From positions 1 through 48,450 of the forward strand of contig JAILEX010000053.1 in assembly GCA_024687185.1 (NCBI GenBank): a stretch of 48,450 bases of DNA. The letters are read 5' to 3'. The notes below the pieces were generated by a model that saw only the letters and a program-made list of their open reading frames with translations, made no database searches and was not told where the DNA came from. Position 1 is the first letter of the stretch. Each line of letters begins with the position of its first letter. This document shows positions 31,966-40,298 of the stretch, piece after piece. Made by a program: the position numbers and the translations under genes. This stretch comes from Bacilli bacterium. GTDB lineage: Bacteria > Bacillota_I > Bacilli_A > RFN20 > CAG-826.

Positions 31966-32729
31966 ACCTGGGAGAGGACCTATCCCGTTTACTCTCCACC
32001 TATTGGAGTCAATTCCTACTCGGTTTGGCAGGTACCCTCGTCCTTTCGATCGTGGGTACCGGCGTCGGTTTGTTCCTAGGCGTTTTCTTGGCCCTAGGGA
32101 AAAGATGGAAGGTCAAAGACGGCGACCCTATCCCCCTAAGGGTAGGGAAATACGCGGTCAGGGGTCTTTGTGTCGGCTATAGCGCCGTAATTCGTGGCAC
32201 CCCCATGATGGTGCAGGCCCTTTTGTTCAAATATGGCTGTATGGCCATGGGGTTAAACTGGAATAACGTTTTGCCTGGGATCGACGTCTTCAATGGCTGG
32301 ATGATTGCGGGTTTGATCGTCATCACATTAAATACCACCGCCTATATGGGAGAAGTGGTAAGCAGTGGATTAAACGGTGTCGATAGGGGACAGGAAGAAG
32401 GGGCGAGGTCGCTAGGATTATCTTCTTCGCAGGCCCTATGGTCCGTCATTTTGCCCCAGGCGTTAAGAAACGCGATTCCCACGATCGGCAATGAATGGAT
32501 CGTAAACATCAAGGACTCCTCCGTTTTAAACGTCATCGGCGTCGCCGAGCTTTATTTCGCCGCCTATAACGCGGCCAACGATTCCTATGCCTTCATGGCG
32601 AGCTATCTCATCATCGCGGCCATCTATTTGATCTTGACCTTGGTCAGCAACCTCGTTTTGAAGCTCATCGGCATCAAACTCGAGGGCAAGGCCATATTCG
32701 GGTTTAGGAAAAGGAGGGTTGCCGTATGA
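31962..32729 (+). CDS. Lysine-type amino acid ABC transporter, permease
   Basis: 255 residues, about five membrane segments, HisM/GlnP type. The EAA loop that contacts the ATPase is seen in GQEEGARSLGLSSSQALWSV (EAA-x3-G form), and RGTPMMVQALLFK is typical of polar amino acid permeases. It overlaps both neighbours by four bases (ATGA), so the three subunits are made in step. Confidence 0.93.
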   Translation: MNLGEDLSRLLSTYWSQFLLGLAGTLVLSIVGTGVGLFLGVFLALGKRWKVKDGDPIPLRVGKYAVRGLCVGYSAVIRGTPMMVQALLFKYGCMAMGLNWNNVLPGIDVFNGWMIAGLIVITLNTTAYMGEVVSSGLNGVDRGQEEGARSLGLSSSQALWSVILPQALRNAIPTIGNEWIVNIKDSSVLNVIGVAELYFAAYNAANDSYAFMASYLIIAAIYLILTLVSNLVLKLIGIKLEGKAIFGFRKRRVAV

Positions 32730-33454
32730 GTATCCTCGAAGTCAAAAACCTACGTAAATCTTTCGATGGGGAAATCGTATTGGACGATGTCTCCTTTACT
32801 TTGGAAAAGGGGGAATGCCTTGTAATCCTAGGCAATTCGGGCTCTGGAAAGTCTACTTGCCTGCGCTGCATCAACCTTTTGGAACACCCGGACAGCGGGG
32901 AGATCCTATTTAACGATGAGAACATCCTTTCTAGGGGCGTGAACGAAAATACTGTCCGCTCCAAGATCAACATGGTCTTCCAATCCTTCAATCTGTTCGC
33001 GAATATGTCGGTTTTATCTAACTGCATGCTCGCGCAAAGGAAGGTATTGAAAAGAAGCAAATCCGAAGCTAGGGAAATCGCCTTGGCCAACTTAAGGAAA
33101 GTGGGTCTACTAGATAAGGCAGATGCCTTTCCCTCTTCCTTATCTGGAGGTCAAAAGCAAAGGGTCGCGATCGCGCGTTCCCTCTGCATGAACCCCGAGA
33201 TCCTTTTATTCGACGAACCCACCAGCGCCCTCGACCCAATGATGGTCGCCGAGGTATGCAACGTCATGGCGAACCTTAGGAAAGAAGGGGTCACCATGAT
33301 TTTGGTAACCCACCAAATCGACTTCGCCAAGAAAATCGCAAGCAAAACGATGTTTCTATATTCGGGCAAAGTCGACTGTTTGGATGAGACCTCAAAGGTC
33401 TTCTCTTCCCCTACTGCGAAGTTTGCCGAGTTCCTGGCGGCGGAAACCAAATAG
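32726..33454 (+). CDS. Lysine-type amino acid ABC transporter, ATPase
   Basis: 242 residues with Walker A GNSGSGKST, Q-loop VFQSFNLF, signature LSGGQKQR, Walker B ILLFDEPTSALD and H-loop LVTHQ. This is the GlnQ/HisP group. It completes a three-gene importer under one lysine riboswitch. The 190-base gap to the next (convergent) gene at 33649 has a weak hairpin near 33525 (ACCCT/AGGGGT) but no clear U-tract. Confidence 0.94.
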   Translation: MSILEVKNLRKSFDGEIVLDDVSFTLEKGECLVILGNSGSGKSTCLRCINLLEHPDSGEILFNDENILSRGVNENTVRSKINMVFQSFNLFANMSVLSNCMLAQRKVLKRSKSEAREIALANLRKVGLLDKADAFPSSLSGGQKQRVAIARSLCMNPEILLFDEPTSALDPMMVAEVCNVMANLRKEGVTMILVTHQIDFAKKIASKTMFLYSGKVDCLDETSKVFSSPTAKFAEFLAAETK

Positions 33455-33648
33455 GTTTTTGTCGCTACCAAAAAATCACAGCACTTGTCTTTTTTGCGTC
33501 TAAGTAATTCTAGTAGAGGCGAAACGAAGAGACCCTATTGATGAGGGGTTCGCTATTTCTTTTGGTGAAGAAACTAGGGGGGGACGGCGTTTCCCCTTTA
33601 TGGCAAAAAACGGTGCAAAACCCGGATATCTTTTTTGAATTCGCTAGG

Positions 33649-34635
33649 CTATTTGACCTTTGCTTCGTCTTCTTCCTCGAAGGAAGCATAGGTCGGAGTC
33701 TTTAACAAAGCGCCGCATTTTGGGCAGCGCTCCAAAGTTCCTTCATAGTATTCGTTGCCGCAATATTCGCAGCTTTTCTTCACCAGTTCCTTAGGCGCCT
33801 TTACAGCCTTGGACAGGTTTTTGTTCCTGATGCTTCCGATGATGGAAGTTCCGATCAAGAAGGCGACAACGGCTTCCCAGAAGGCGGTGAAGACCCAAGC
33901 CCCGGGATCGACTTCGAAATAGGATTCCATGGCTTTTGGGATGGCGGATTTTATCGCGTCGTCGAAAGCTTTGCCGATGGAGCAAGAGGAATCCTCTAAG
34001 TTAACGGAGATCCCATTTCCTATGGCGTAGATGGTCTTTTGGCTTAATGCGGGGTCGGTATCGTTTCCCTGCATCAGTTCATAGTTATATTTCCCTTTGT
34101 TCCCATCGTCATCGGCATAGACGAATAGCCAATGGGATTCGTCTTTGAACATATTGAGGTATAAATCATAACTATATCCGGACAAAGAGGCATAACTAGC
34201 CTTCCAATCGGCGTTTTTGATGGTGACTAGGCTTGGGGAGACCCCCGTCACCTCATAGAATTGGTGGAAGGTATCAAGCAAAGCCTCCTCTTCTTCGGCT
34301 GAGATTACGCTTGTGTTATCGACGACCTTAAAGGAAGAAGGGTAATCGGTGGAAATCTTTTTGGGGTTATGGAATCCTGAAAGGAGGATGACGGCTATAG
34401 GGGCTAGGGCGAAGATTCCTAGGAAAACGAAACCCCCGATGCCCGTCTTTTTCCTACTTGCGGGATCGACGTTGGTAAATAGGGCATGTGGCCTAAAACG
34501 AGAATCGTAATAGACGTAGCAAGTGGAACCAGGGAAATAGGTCCTCGAGGAACGATAGGAAGAGCCTCCGCCGCCAGAAGAGCCGGAGCTATGGAATCCG
34601 CCACCGCTAGATCCACCACCAGAAGAATGAGGCAT
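33649..34635 (-). CDS. TPM-domain-like membrane protein with C-terminal zinc ribbon
   Basis: The frame is open to 34710, but the ATG at 34635 follows GGAGG by seven bases, so this is the start (328 residues). The N-terminus is a glycine/serine-rich stretch (MPHSSGGGSSGGG...). A membrane segment follows (GFVFLGIFALAPIAVILLSG), then a domain of about 150 residues that starts VVDNTSVISAEEEEALLDTF and reads like a TPM/YgcG domain. A second membrane segment lies near TAFWEAVVAFLIGTSIIG. A zinc ribbon (CEYCGNEYYEGTLERCPKCG) ends the protein. TPM proteins act in membrane protein turnover; the zinc ribbon is on the cytoplasmic side if two spans are assumed. Confidence 0.7.
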   Translation of the reverse strand: MPHSSGGGSSGGGFHSSGSSGGGGSSYRSSRTYFPGSTCYVYYDSRFRPHALFTNVDPASRKKTGIGGFVFLGIFALAPIAVILLSGFHNPKKISTDYPSSFKVVDNTSVISAEEEEALLDTFHQFYEVTGVSPSLVTIKNADWKASYASLSGYSYDLYLNMFKDESHWLFVYADDDGNKGKYNYELMQGNDTDPALSQKTIYAIGNGISVNLEDSSCSIGKAFDDAIKSAIPKAMESYFEVDPGAWVFTAFWEAVVAFLIGTSIIGSIRNKNLSKAVKAPKELVKKSCEYCGNEYYEGTLERCPKCGALLKTPTYASFEEEDEAKVK

Positions 34636-34758
34636 GCTTTGCCCTCCTTTCCACAACAAGACATTGTAATAGAAATAATCCTTCGTGGGGGAACGAATTG
34701 GGACAATCAAACAAAAAGAAGGGAGACATGCCCCCTTCTTTTGCTTTGTTTGCCTTAT

Positions 34759-36120
34759 CTATTTTCTAGCCTTAAGCTCTTTCTTACGGGCATACATTAG
34801 CGCATCGGCCCTTTCGAAGACCTCATGCAGGTTTTTGTCCTTGCCCTTTTCGAAGTTAGCCATGCCGATTGAAATCGATTCCTTCTTCTGAAGGTGGTTT
34901 TCCTCGATTAGATGGTTGACCTCTACTAAGATCTCATCCCGATGGTCGTAGTCTTCCCCTTCCAGGATGACCACGAATTCGTCTCCCCCAATCCTATAGA
35001 CTGGGGAATGCTTATAGGCTTTGCAGATGATCGTGCAGGCGTCTTTGATATATCTATCGCCTACTTTGTGGCCATAGGTGTCATTTACTTCCTTTAATCC
35101 ATTGACGTCGCATACAAGTAGGCTAAAGGGGAGTACGGAGCCATCCTCGATATCGTCGTTGATCTTGGTTTCGATCTCGGAGAAGGCGTGCTTGCTCTTA
35201 ACCCCCGTCAAAGGATCGCGGTAGGCGATTTCCTTGACTTCATCAAGAGACCTCGCGTAATTTTCCTCGCGCTTAACCTGGTCGTCGATGTTGCTGATGC
35301 CGACGACGACGTGGTATTGGTCCTCTAGCATCATCTTGGTGATCTTGATTCTGCTATAGTAGGGCCTCCCTTCCACCATTATGCGGATGGTAAGGGCGAA
35401 GCTTCTGTCTTTAGAAAGGACGTTTAATACGTTTTCTTTGTTGCAGGCGGCGAAATAGATAGGCAAATCGTCTGGATGGACGTGCTTCATCAGTCCCTCG
35501 GGACTACTAAAGAACATCGTTCCCTCCTCAGGGATTCCCAATGTTTTGAATTTGTCCGTGGAGGAATATTGCTTATAAACGTCGTTTTTGGTGTCGACAT
35601 AGAAGAGGGCGACATAGTCGGATGCGAGGGCTTCGGCGATGCCGGCGAAGGTAAGATGGTTCTTTTTGGCGTTTTCGTATGCCTCGATACGTTTCATGTG
35701 GGCATCGATGTTTTTGAATCCCACGACGATATGGTCGTTGTCGTTGATCATCTTCGTGACCTTCATCTCGACATATAGGGGAGCGTCTTTGACTATGATC
35801 CTAAAGATGAGACCGAAGCTTTTGTCGACGGAGAGTACCTTGCCCACGTTTTCTGGGGTAAAGGCGGTCCTTACCATATCAACATCCTCGACGTAGACGA
35901 GGTTCATGAGGCTATTGCTAGTCAAAGAAAAGAAATCGTCCCCAACGGCTGGGAAGTTGAGGGAGCGATAGAATTCGCTTGAGGAATATTCGATGTAACT
36001 CCCTGTTTTGCAATTGACGTAGAAACTGCTGACAAAGTCAGATGCCAGAGCTTGTGCAATCGCGGCTTGGGACAAGCGAAAGCTTTTCTTCAAAGCCTCC
36101 GCTTCTTTCTCTTTTCTCAT
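34759..36120 (-). CDS. PAS-like diguanylate cyclase (GGDEF)
   Basis: 453 residues, no membrane segment. Two PAS-like repeats of about 135 residues (1-140 and 145-275) start with similar sequences (ALASDFVSSFYVN and ALASDYVALFYVD), then a GGDEF domain with RDPLTGVKSK, DVNGLKEVNDTYGHKVGD and YRIGGDEFVVIL (about 375-386). Active-site residues are complete, so it should make c-di-GMP from two GTP. No RxxD inhibitory site is seen just before the motif. A TATAAT box (minus strand, 36152-36147) and an AGAGG ribosome binding site lie upstream. The product could feed the riboswitch at 18592. Confidence 0.9.
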   Translation of the reverse strand: MRKEKEAEALKKSFRLSQAAIAQALASDFVSSFYVNCKTGSYIEYSSSEFYRSLNFPAVGDDFFSLTSNSLMNLVYVEDVDMVRTAFTPENVGKVLSVDKSFGLIFRIIVKDAPLYVEMKVTKMINDNDHIVVGFKNIDAHMKRIEAYENAKKNHLTFAGIAEALASDYVALFYVDTKNDVYKQYSSTDKFKTLGIPEEGTMFFSSPEGLMKHVHPDDLPIYFAACNKENVLNVLSKDRSFALTIRIMVEGRPYYSRIKITKMMLEDQYHVVVGISNIDDQVKREENYARSLDEVKEIAYRDPLTGVKSKHAFSEIETKINDDIEDGSVLPFSLLVCDVNGLKEVNDTYGHKVGDRYIKDACTIICKAYKHSPVYRIGGDEFVVILEGEDYDHRDEILVEVNHLIEENHLQKKESISIGMANFEKGKDKNLHEVFERADALMYARKKELKARK

Positions 36121-36146
36121 TAAGTTTCCTCTTTCTAAGGGACCCC

Positions 36147-36152
36147 ATTATA
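36147..36152 (-). promoter_or_regulatory. -10 box of the diguanylate cyclase gene
   Basis: TATAAT on the minus strand, 27 bases before the start codon at 36120. The -35 is not convincing. Confidence 0.45.
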
Positions 36153-36234
36153 TCCCCATGTGGATAAATTGATAGGAAAAACTATGTGATTGTGCATTTA
36201 AACTCTGCCAATCTATTGTTTTAACCGCCAAAGG

Positions 36235-36528
36235 CTATATCGATGTTTCCTGCTTTATTAGGATGTAGCGTTTCCGTTTTCTATCGTAAAGCAGTTCGTA
36301 AAAAACGTCGAAATTATAGAAGAATACCTTGATCTCCTGGATGTTTCTCCAGAAGGTGAGTTCTGAGATCTGTAGTTCCGCCAAAGCCTCTGCCTTGGTG
36401 ATGAAACCCTTCTCCATAAGCGTGTTGAAAATATAGAGTAAGGCCTGCGATTTCGTGACCCTCATGTTCCTATGCCTCTCTTTTGTAAAGAAAGGTGCAC
36501 CCATTTCGTCGACGCCGTTATTATTCAT
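36235..36528 (-). CDS. Small HTH protein (DeoR/HTH_11-like)
   Basis: 97 residues if started at 36528; the ATG at 36465 (76 residues, MRVTKSQALLY) has a better GAGAGG ribosome binding site nine bases upstream. The helix-turn-helix runs from QALLYIFNTLMEKGFITKAE through LAELQISELTFWRNIQEI, the winged N-terminal type of DeoR/WYL regulators, followed by a short strand-rich tail (YELLYDRKRKRYILIK). There is no effector domain. It lies directly downstream of the XRE-LRR gene, and a copy of the CTATCA-N5-TGATAG repeat sits 138 bases upstream, so the two genes may act in one circuit. Confidence 0.65.
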   Translation of the reverse strand: MNNNGVDEMGAPFFTKERHRNMRVTKSQALLYIFNTLMEKGFITKAEALAELQISELTFWRNIQEIKVFFYNFDVFYELLYDRKRKRYILIKQETSI

Positions 36529-36665
36529 CTAGAATCGCTTAAAGGGTTTCAAGAGGGCTGAATATGCTTAAAGAAAAGAGAAGATTCGACTCCCGTTTAC
36601 TTTAATCCCCCTACTGTATCGGCTTTTTCCTCCGTTTTCCTATTCGTTTATTGTAGGAAAGGAGC

Positions 36666-36682
36666 CTATCATTATTTGATAG
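36666..36682. promoter_or_regulatory. Inverted repeat CTATCA-N5-TGATAG, copy 1
   Basis: CTATCA (36666-36671), TTATT, TGATAG (36677-36682). It lies between the XRE-LRR gene and the small HTH gene. The same arms occur at 39068-39084 on the other side of the XRE-LRR gene. Read on the minus strand, this copy is CTATCAAATAATGATAG; the other copy on the plus strand is CTATCAAATTCTGATAG. Confidence 0.65.
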
Positions 36683-36713
36683 TGGAATAGAAAAATATAA
36701 GGGGTAAGCGGTT

Positions 36714-38981
36714 TTATACGCCCCAATTGACGGGTCGGTTATTGGGGTTCCAGGAGGAAGACCAGCCGGAGGGTTTTGAGGTGGCTTCGCAGTTTATCGT
36801 CAAGGAGGTGCAGTTGTAGAAGGCGTGGGTCCAAATGGTGTCCACGTTATAGGGAATATAGACGCTAGTCAACCCAGTGCAACCCGCAAAGCTATAATCC
36901 CCCAATATGACCATGGAGTCGGGCAGGGTTATCTCCTCGATGTTGGTTTTCCCATAGAAGGCATTGGTGGAGACCATGGCAACGGGAAGGCTATTTACGG
37001 TAGAACGTATCGTTGGGTGGTCATTATATGCCCTCACCACGGTATAGGCATCCGTATAACCATCGGTTAAAGCGCAATATAAGACGCCTTCATAACCGAT
37101 GGCGCTAAACCCTTTGCCTCCTATGACGACCGGTTTATGTTCGCTATTCCATTTCGTTCCCCAATCCGGATCATAGGCGCCTTCGGTCATGATGATGAGG
37201 TTTTCGTGGGAGCCGACAAAGATATCGTCGCCCAAAGAAGTGATTTGATAGCCGATTTTTGCCCACTGCAACTTTGAGCAAGAGGAGAAGGCGCCGGTTC
37301 CAATCGTCATGGCGCAGTCGCTGCTGGATAGGATCTTCACACCCTCTAAGGAAGTGCAGCCCCTAAAGGCATAGTTACCGACGGTTTCAAGGTATTTTGG
37401 GAAGACGATGGTATCGATGCCCGAATACCCGTCGAATGCGTAGGGACCGATTTCGGTGACGGTATACTCTTCGCCGTCCAATTCGATGGCGTCAGGGATG
37501 ACCAGGGTCGTTCCAACCTTGGATTCGTCTTCGCCAAGGACCTTTGCCTTTTTGCCGCTAAGCTTAACGAAGGATAGATAGGGATAGTTATAGGGATCGA
37601 GGGAGTTATAGCGATATTTGGCATAAACGGTGATGCTCCCTTTTTCCTTTGCATCGCTTCCTTTGATGGTCGTTATTTCGCTAGTAAGTTCTGAATCTGA
37701 GCACCAAGAAACGAAAACATATCCGTCTTTTGCAGCGTTTTCTAGCAATACTTCCTCATTATATAAAATAGAGGATGGGTTATTCTCGCTATTGGCCCCG
37801 CCATTAAGAACGTAGTTGACGGGGTAGGAAACGGCTTCGTATTTGGCGACGAAGACCATGTTGTCGACTATGGAAACGGAGACGAGGACGGTACCGTCTT
37901 CGTCTATGATGTGCTTATTGTTATAGGTCCATCCCTTGAAGATATGGTTTTCCTTTGTCACGTCGAAGAAGAATGCGTCATCTAGAGAAGTAACTTCGAT
38001 TGGCCCAGAATAGGAAGGGGATGTCCCTCCGTCTAAGTTAAAGTCGATGGTATAGGTGATGGGGGCCTCGCTTGAGGACGATTCCTCGCTTGATGAGGAT
38101 TCCTCATTACTAGATTCCTCCTCGCTAGATGAAACCGAGGATTCCTCGATGCTAGATTCCTCTATACTGCTTTCTTCGCTTGTGATTTCGCTCGATGATT
38201 CTTCGCTTGTAGATTCTAAACTAGACTCCTCGCTACCAGATTCTTGAATTGAAGACTCAGACGAAGCGGCCTCAATAGACGATTCCGCTAAACTTGATTC
38301 ACTAGAGGAGGCTTCTTCGATACTAGATTCGCTATTCTGGCTTTCGGTAGAAGACGCCTCAATTGAGGAAGAAGAGGAAGAATCCCAAGGGGAGTTATTC
38401 TTGTTGTTGCTATTAAATAGACTGATTCCAATCCCAACCGCGCTTCCAATTGAGATTAGACCGGCGAGGATGAGCACGCCCGTGATGACCCAAACAGATG
38501 CTTTGCCGGTGTTTTTCACCGTGGGAATCGGGGCAACGGCGATAGGTTCGATGCAAAAATAGAGTTCATCGATTTTGATGCCATAGAAATAGACGAGGGA
38601 AAGAAACTCCTCTTGGTTAGGGAAAGACACGCCTTGCTCAAAACGGATTATCGCCCCAACGGGGATAGAGAGCTTTTCCGATAGTTCTGCCTGGGTGAGG
38701 CCTTTCGACTTCCTTAATTTCCTTAGGTTGGCCCCGAATTCCTTCGCGTCAAAGGATTTCTCCTCGCACAACGAGCTTTCCTTTTTGACCTCCCCTAACA
38801 ATAGGCCCTCAAGATCGATTTGATAAAGTGATGCCAGCTTTCCCCAGACGGGAAGGCCAGGGCTGCCCTTCCCATTTTCCCATAAGGAAATCGTTTGGGT
38901 CGAATACCCAAGGGATTCGGCGACCTTGGTTTGCGATAAACCGATTTCCGCTCTGCGTTGGGAAAGAAAATCCTTATCCAT
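36714..38981 (-). CDS. Membrane-spanning protein with two XRE HTH domains inside and B-repeats plus BspA-type leucine-rich repeats outside
   Basis: 755 residues. Two XRE DNA-binding domains come first: about 1-62 (LSQTKVAESLGYSTQTISLWENG) and about 82-140 (LTQAELSEKLSIPVGAIIRFEQG). One membrane segment follows (about 165-190, WVITGVLILAGLISIGSAVG), then an acidic serine-rich linker (about 200-310), two InlB-like B-repeats (about 315-455) and BspA/LRR_5 leucine-rich repeats (about 460-755, for example YAFDGYSGIDTIVFPKYLETV). This predicts DNA-binding domains in the cytoplasm and a ligand- or host-binding surface part. XRE-plus-membrane architectures exist (RodZ-like, anti-sigma-like), but this set of domains is unusual. 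Signal transfer could be by oligomerisation or proteolysis (inference). The start is MDKDFLSQRRA at 38981. Confidence 0.87.
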   Translation of the reverse strand: MDKDFLSQRRAEIGLSQTKVAESLGYSTQTISLWENGKGSPGLPVWGKLASLYQIDLEGLLLGEVKKESSLCEEKSFDAKEFGANLRKLRKSKGLTQAELSEKLSIPVGAIIRFEQGVSFPNQEEFLSLVYFYGIKIDELYFCIEPIAVAPIPTVKNTGKASVWVITGVLILAGLISIGSAVGIGISLFNSNNKNNSPWDSSSSSSIEASSTESQNSESSIEEASSSESSLAESSIEAASSESSIQESGSEESSLESTSEESSSEITSEESSIEESSIEESSVSSSEEESSNEESSSSEESSSSEAPITYTIDFNLDGGTSPSYSGPIEVTSLDDAFFFDVTKENHIFKGWTYNNKHIIDEDGTVLVSVSIVDNMVFVAKYEAVSYPVNYVLNGGANSENNPSSILYNEEVLLENAAKDGYVFVSWCSDSELTSEITTIKGSDAKEKGSITVYAKYRYNSLDPYNYPYLSFVKLSGKKAKVLGEDESKVGTTLVIPDAIELDGEEYTVTEIGPYAFDGYSGIDTIVFPKYLETVGNYAFRGCTSLEGVKILSSSDCAMTIGTGAFSSCSKLQWAKIGYQITSLGDDIFVGSHENLIIMTEGAYDPDWGTKWNSEHKPVVIGGKGFSAIGYEGVLYCALTDGYTDAYTVVRAYNDHPTIRSTVNSLPVAMVSTNAFYGKTNIEEITLPDSMVILGDYSFAGCTGLTSVYIPYNVDTIWTHAFYNCTSLTINCEATSKPSGWSSSWNPNNRPVNWGV

Positions 38982-39067
38982 GCCTCTAGATTTTATTACA
39001 TAAAACCCCTTGTCGGGGTCATAAACTCATGTACGTTTCGCTTATTTTTCAAAAAAGCGTCGGTTCT

Positions 39068-39084
39068 CTATCAAATTCTGATAG
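39068..39084. promoter_or_regulatory. Inverted repeat CTATCA-N5-TGATAG, copy 2
   Basis: CTATCA (39068-39073), AATTC, TGATAG (39079-39084), 41 bases before the start of the lipoprotein gene at 39125 and about 87 bases upstream of the XRE-LRR start on the other strand. It overlaps a possible plus-strand -10 (TATCAA, 17 bases after TTTTCA), as expected for repression. Confidence 0.65.
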
Positions 39085-39124
39085 TCAGCGGCTCTAGAAT
39101 TGAAGGATATTAAGGAGACTATCC

Positions 39125-40228
39125 ATGAATAAATTCGCCATTACCCTTTCCCTTGCATCCTTGTCATTATTGCTAGGAAGCTGCTCTTTCACCAACAAAA
39201 CCTCTTCGACGCCGTCAGAGTCAAAGACGTCGTCTATTGTGGAGAGCTCTTCTAAGGAAGAAAGCAGCAAAGAACAATCCTCCAAAACATCTTCCTCCAG
39301 TGAAGAAAAATCAAGCGAACGCAAAACCATCAACGTCACCGGCGTCTCATTAACGACTACTTCGGCAACGCTAGAAGAAGGAAAAACCAAACAACTTTAT
39401 GCGACTGTATCGCCATATAACGCGGATAACCGCAAAATCAGTTGGACTAGCAGCAACAAATCCGCCGCGACCGTTACCAACGATGGTTTGGTAACCGCTG
39501 TCAAAAAGGGTGAAGCCGTCATCACGGTCAAAACCGAAGACGGAGGTTTCACGGCCTCATGCACGATAAAAGTCGTCGAACAGGAAAAATTCTCCTATGC
39601 GATTGGGGATACAACCGTCGAGATCATCACGAAGAAAACCACCTATTCGAGTTCCAACTATATTCGTATCTTCACCCCCGTTACCAATAACGGCAACGTA
39701 AACATCTATTTGTCTAGCTGCAGCTATGACGTCTATTCGTCTACCGATGCGGTCGTGACTTCCATCTCGACTTATAGCGTCGATAGGACACCGGGGATAT
39801 TGATGCCTGGGGAGACCGGGTATTACACCGTGTTCAAAACTTATGAGGAGGAAGTGAAGGAAGGCCTTAAGGTTGAGCCGCACATCACGATAAAAAACGC
39901 GAAAAACTATGATGCCAATCGTTATGACGTTTCTAATGTCTCCTTCTTCGTCGACGATATGTTCGGACTTTCCGCAAGAGGAAAAATGACCAACAACACT
40001 AAGGAAAAAGGCTCCACTCTCGATAGCGTCGATGTCGTCCTTTTCGACAAGGCGGGCAAATATCTTGATACGCTTTCCACTTTGGCCCCGGCTTCTTTGG
40101 AACCAGGGGAAAGCGCCGTATTCGAAGCGAATAGCCTTTATGCGACCCGAGATGCCAATATCGTGGAATCCAACATTGGCAAATATGTCGTCTACGCCTA
40201 TTTCTATGAAATCGTAATCACTCTCTAA
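39125..40228 (+). CDS. Surface lipoprotein with Big_2 Ig-like domain
   Basis: 367 residues. Signal peptide with lipobox LLGSC (Cys near 20), an acidic serine linker (about 25-65), a group 2 bacterial Ig-like domain (about 67-150: INVTGVSLTTTSATLEEG ... ISWTSSNKSAATV ... GLVTAVKKGEAVITVKT), and a C-terminal beta domain of about 210 residues in two similar halves (YIRIFTPVTNNGNV and FGLSARGKMTNNTKEKG), resembling FxLYD-type modules. It is probably exposed on the cell surface. It is divergent from the XRE-LRR gene, with the shared inverted repeat between them. Its ribosome binding site is AAGGAG. Confidence 0.83.
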   Translation: MNKFAITLSLASLSLLLGSCSFTNKTSSTPSESKTSSIVESSSKEESSKEQSSKTSSSSEEKSSERKTINVTGVSLTTTSATLEEGKTKQLYATVSPYNADNRKISWTSSNKSAATVTNDGLVTAVKKGEAVITVKTEDGGFTASCTIKVVEQEKFSYAIGDTTVEIITKKTTYSSSNYIRIFTPVTNNGNVNIYLSSCSYDVYSSTDAVVTSISTYSVDRTPGILMPGETGYYTVFKTYEEEVKEGLKVEPHITIKNAKNYDANRYDVSNVSFFVDDMFGLSARGKMTNNTKEKGSTLDSVDVVLFDKAGKYLDTLSTLAPASLEPGESAVFEANSLYATRDANIVESNIGKYVVYAYFYEIVITL

Positions 40229-40243
40229 GGGGGAAGGAAAGAA

Positions 40244-40276
40244 GGATCCTGCTGGAATTCAGCAGGATCCTTTTTA
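40244..40276. terminator. Strong terminator between the lipoprotein and the hybrid kinase
   Basis: GGATCCTGCTG, a 5-base loop and CAGCAGGATCC form a perfect 11-bp stem, followed by TTTTTA. Purine-rich sequence on the other side makes it also usable by the minus-strand unit. Confidence 0.92.
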
Positions 40277-40298
40277 CGTTAATTGATGTATGTATCGC

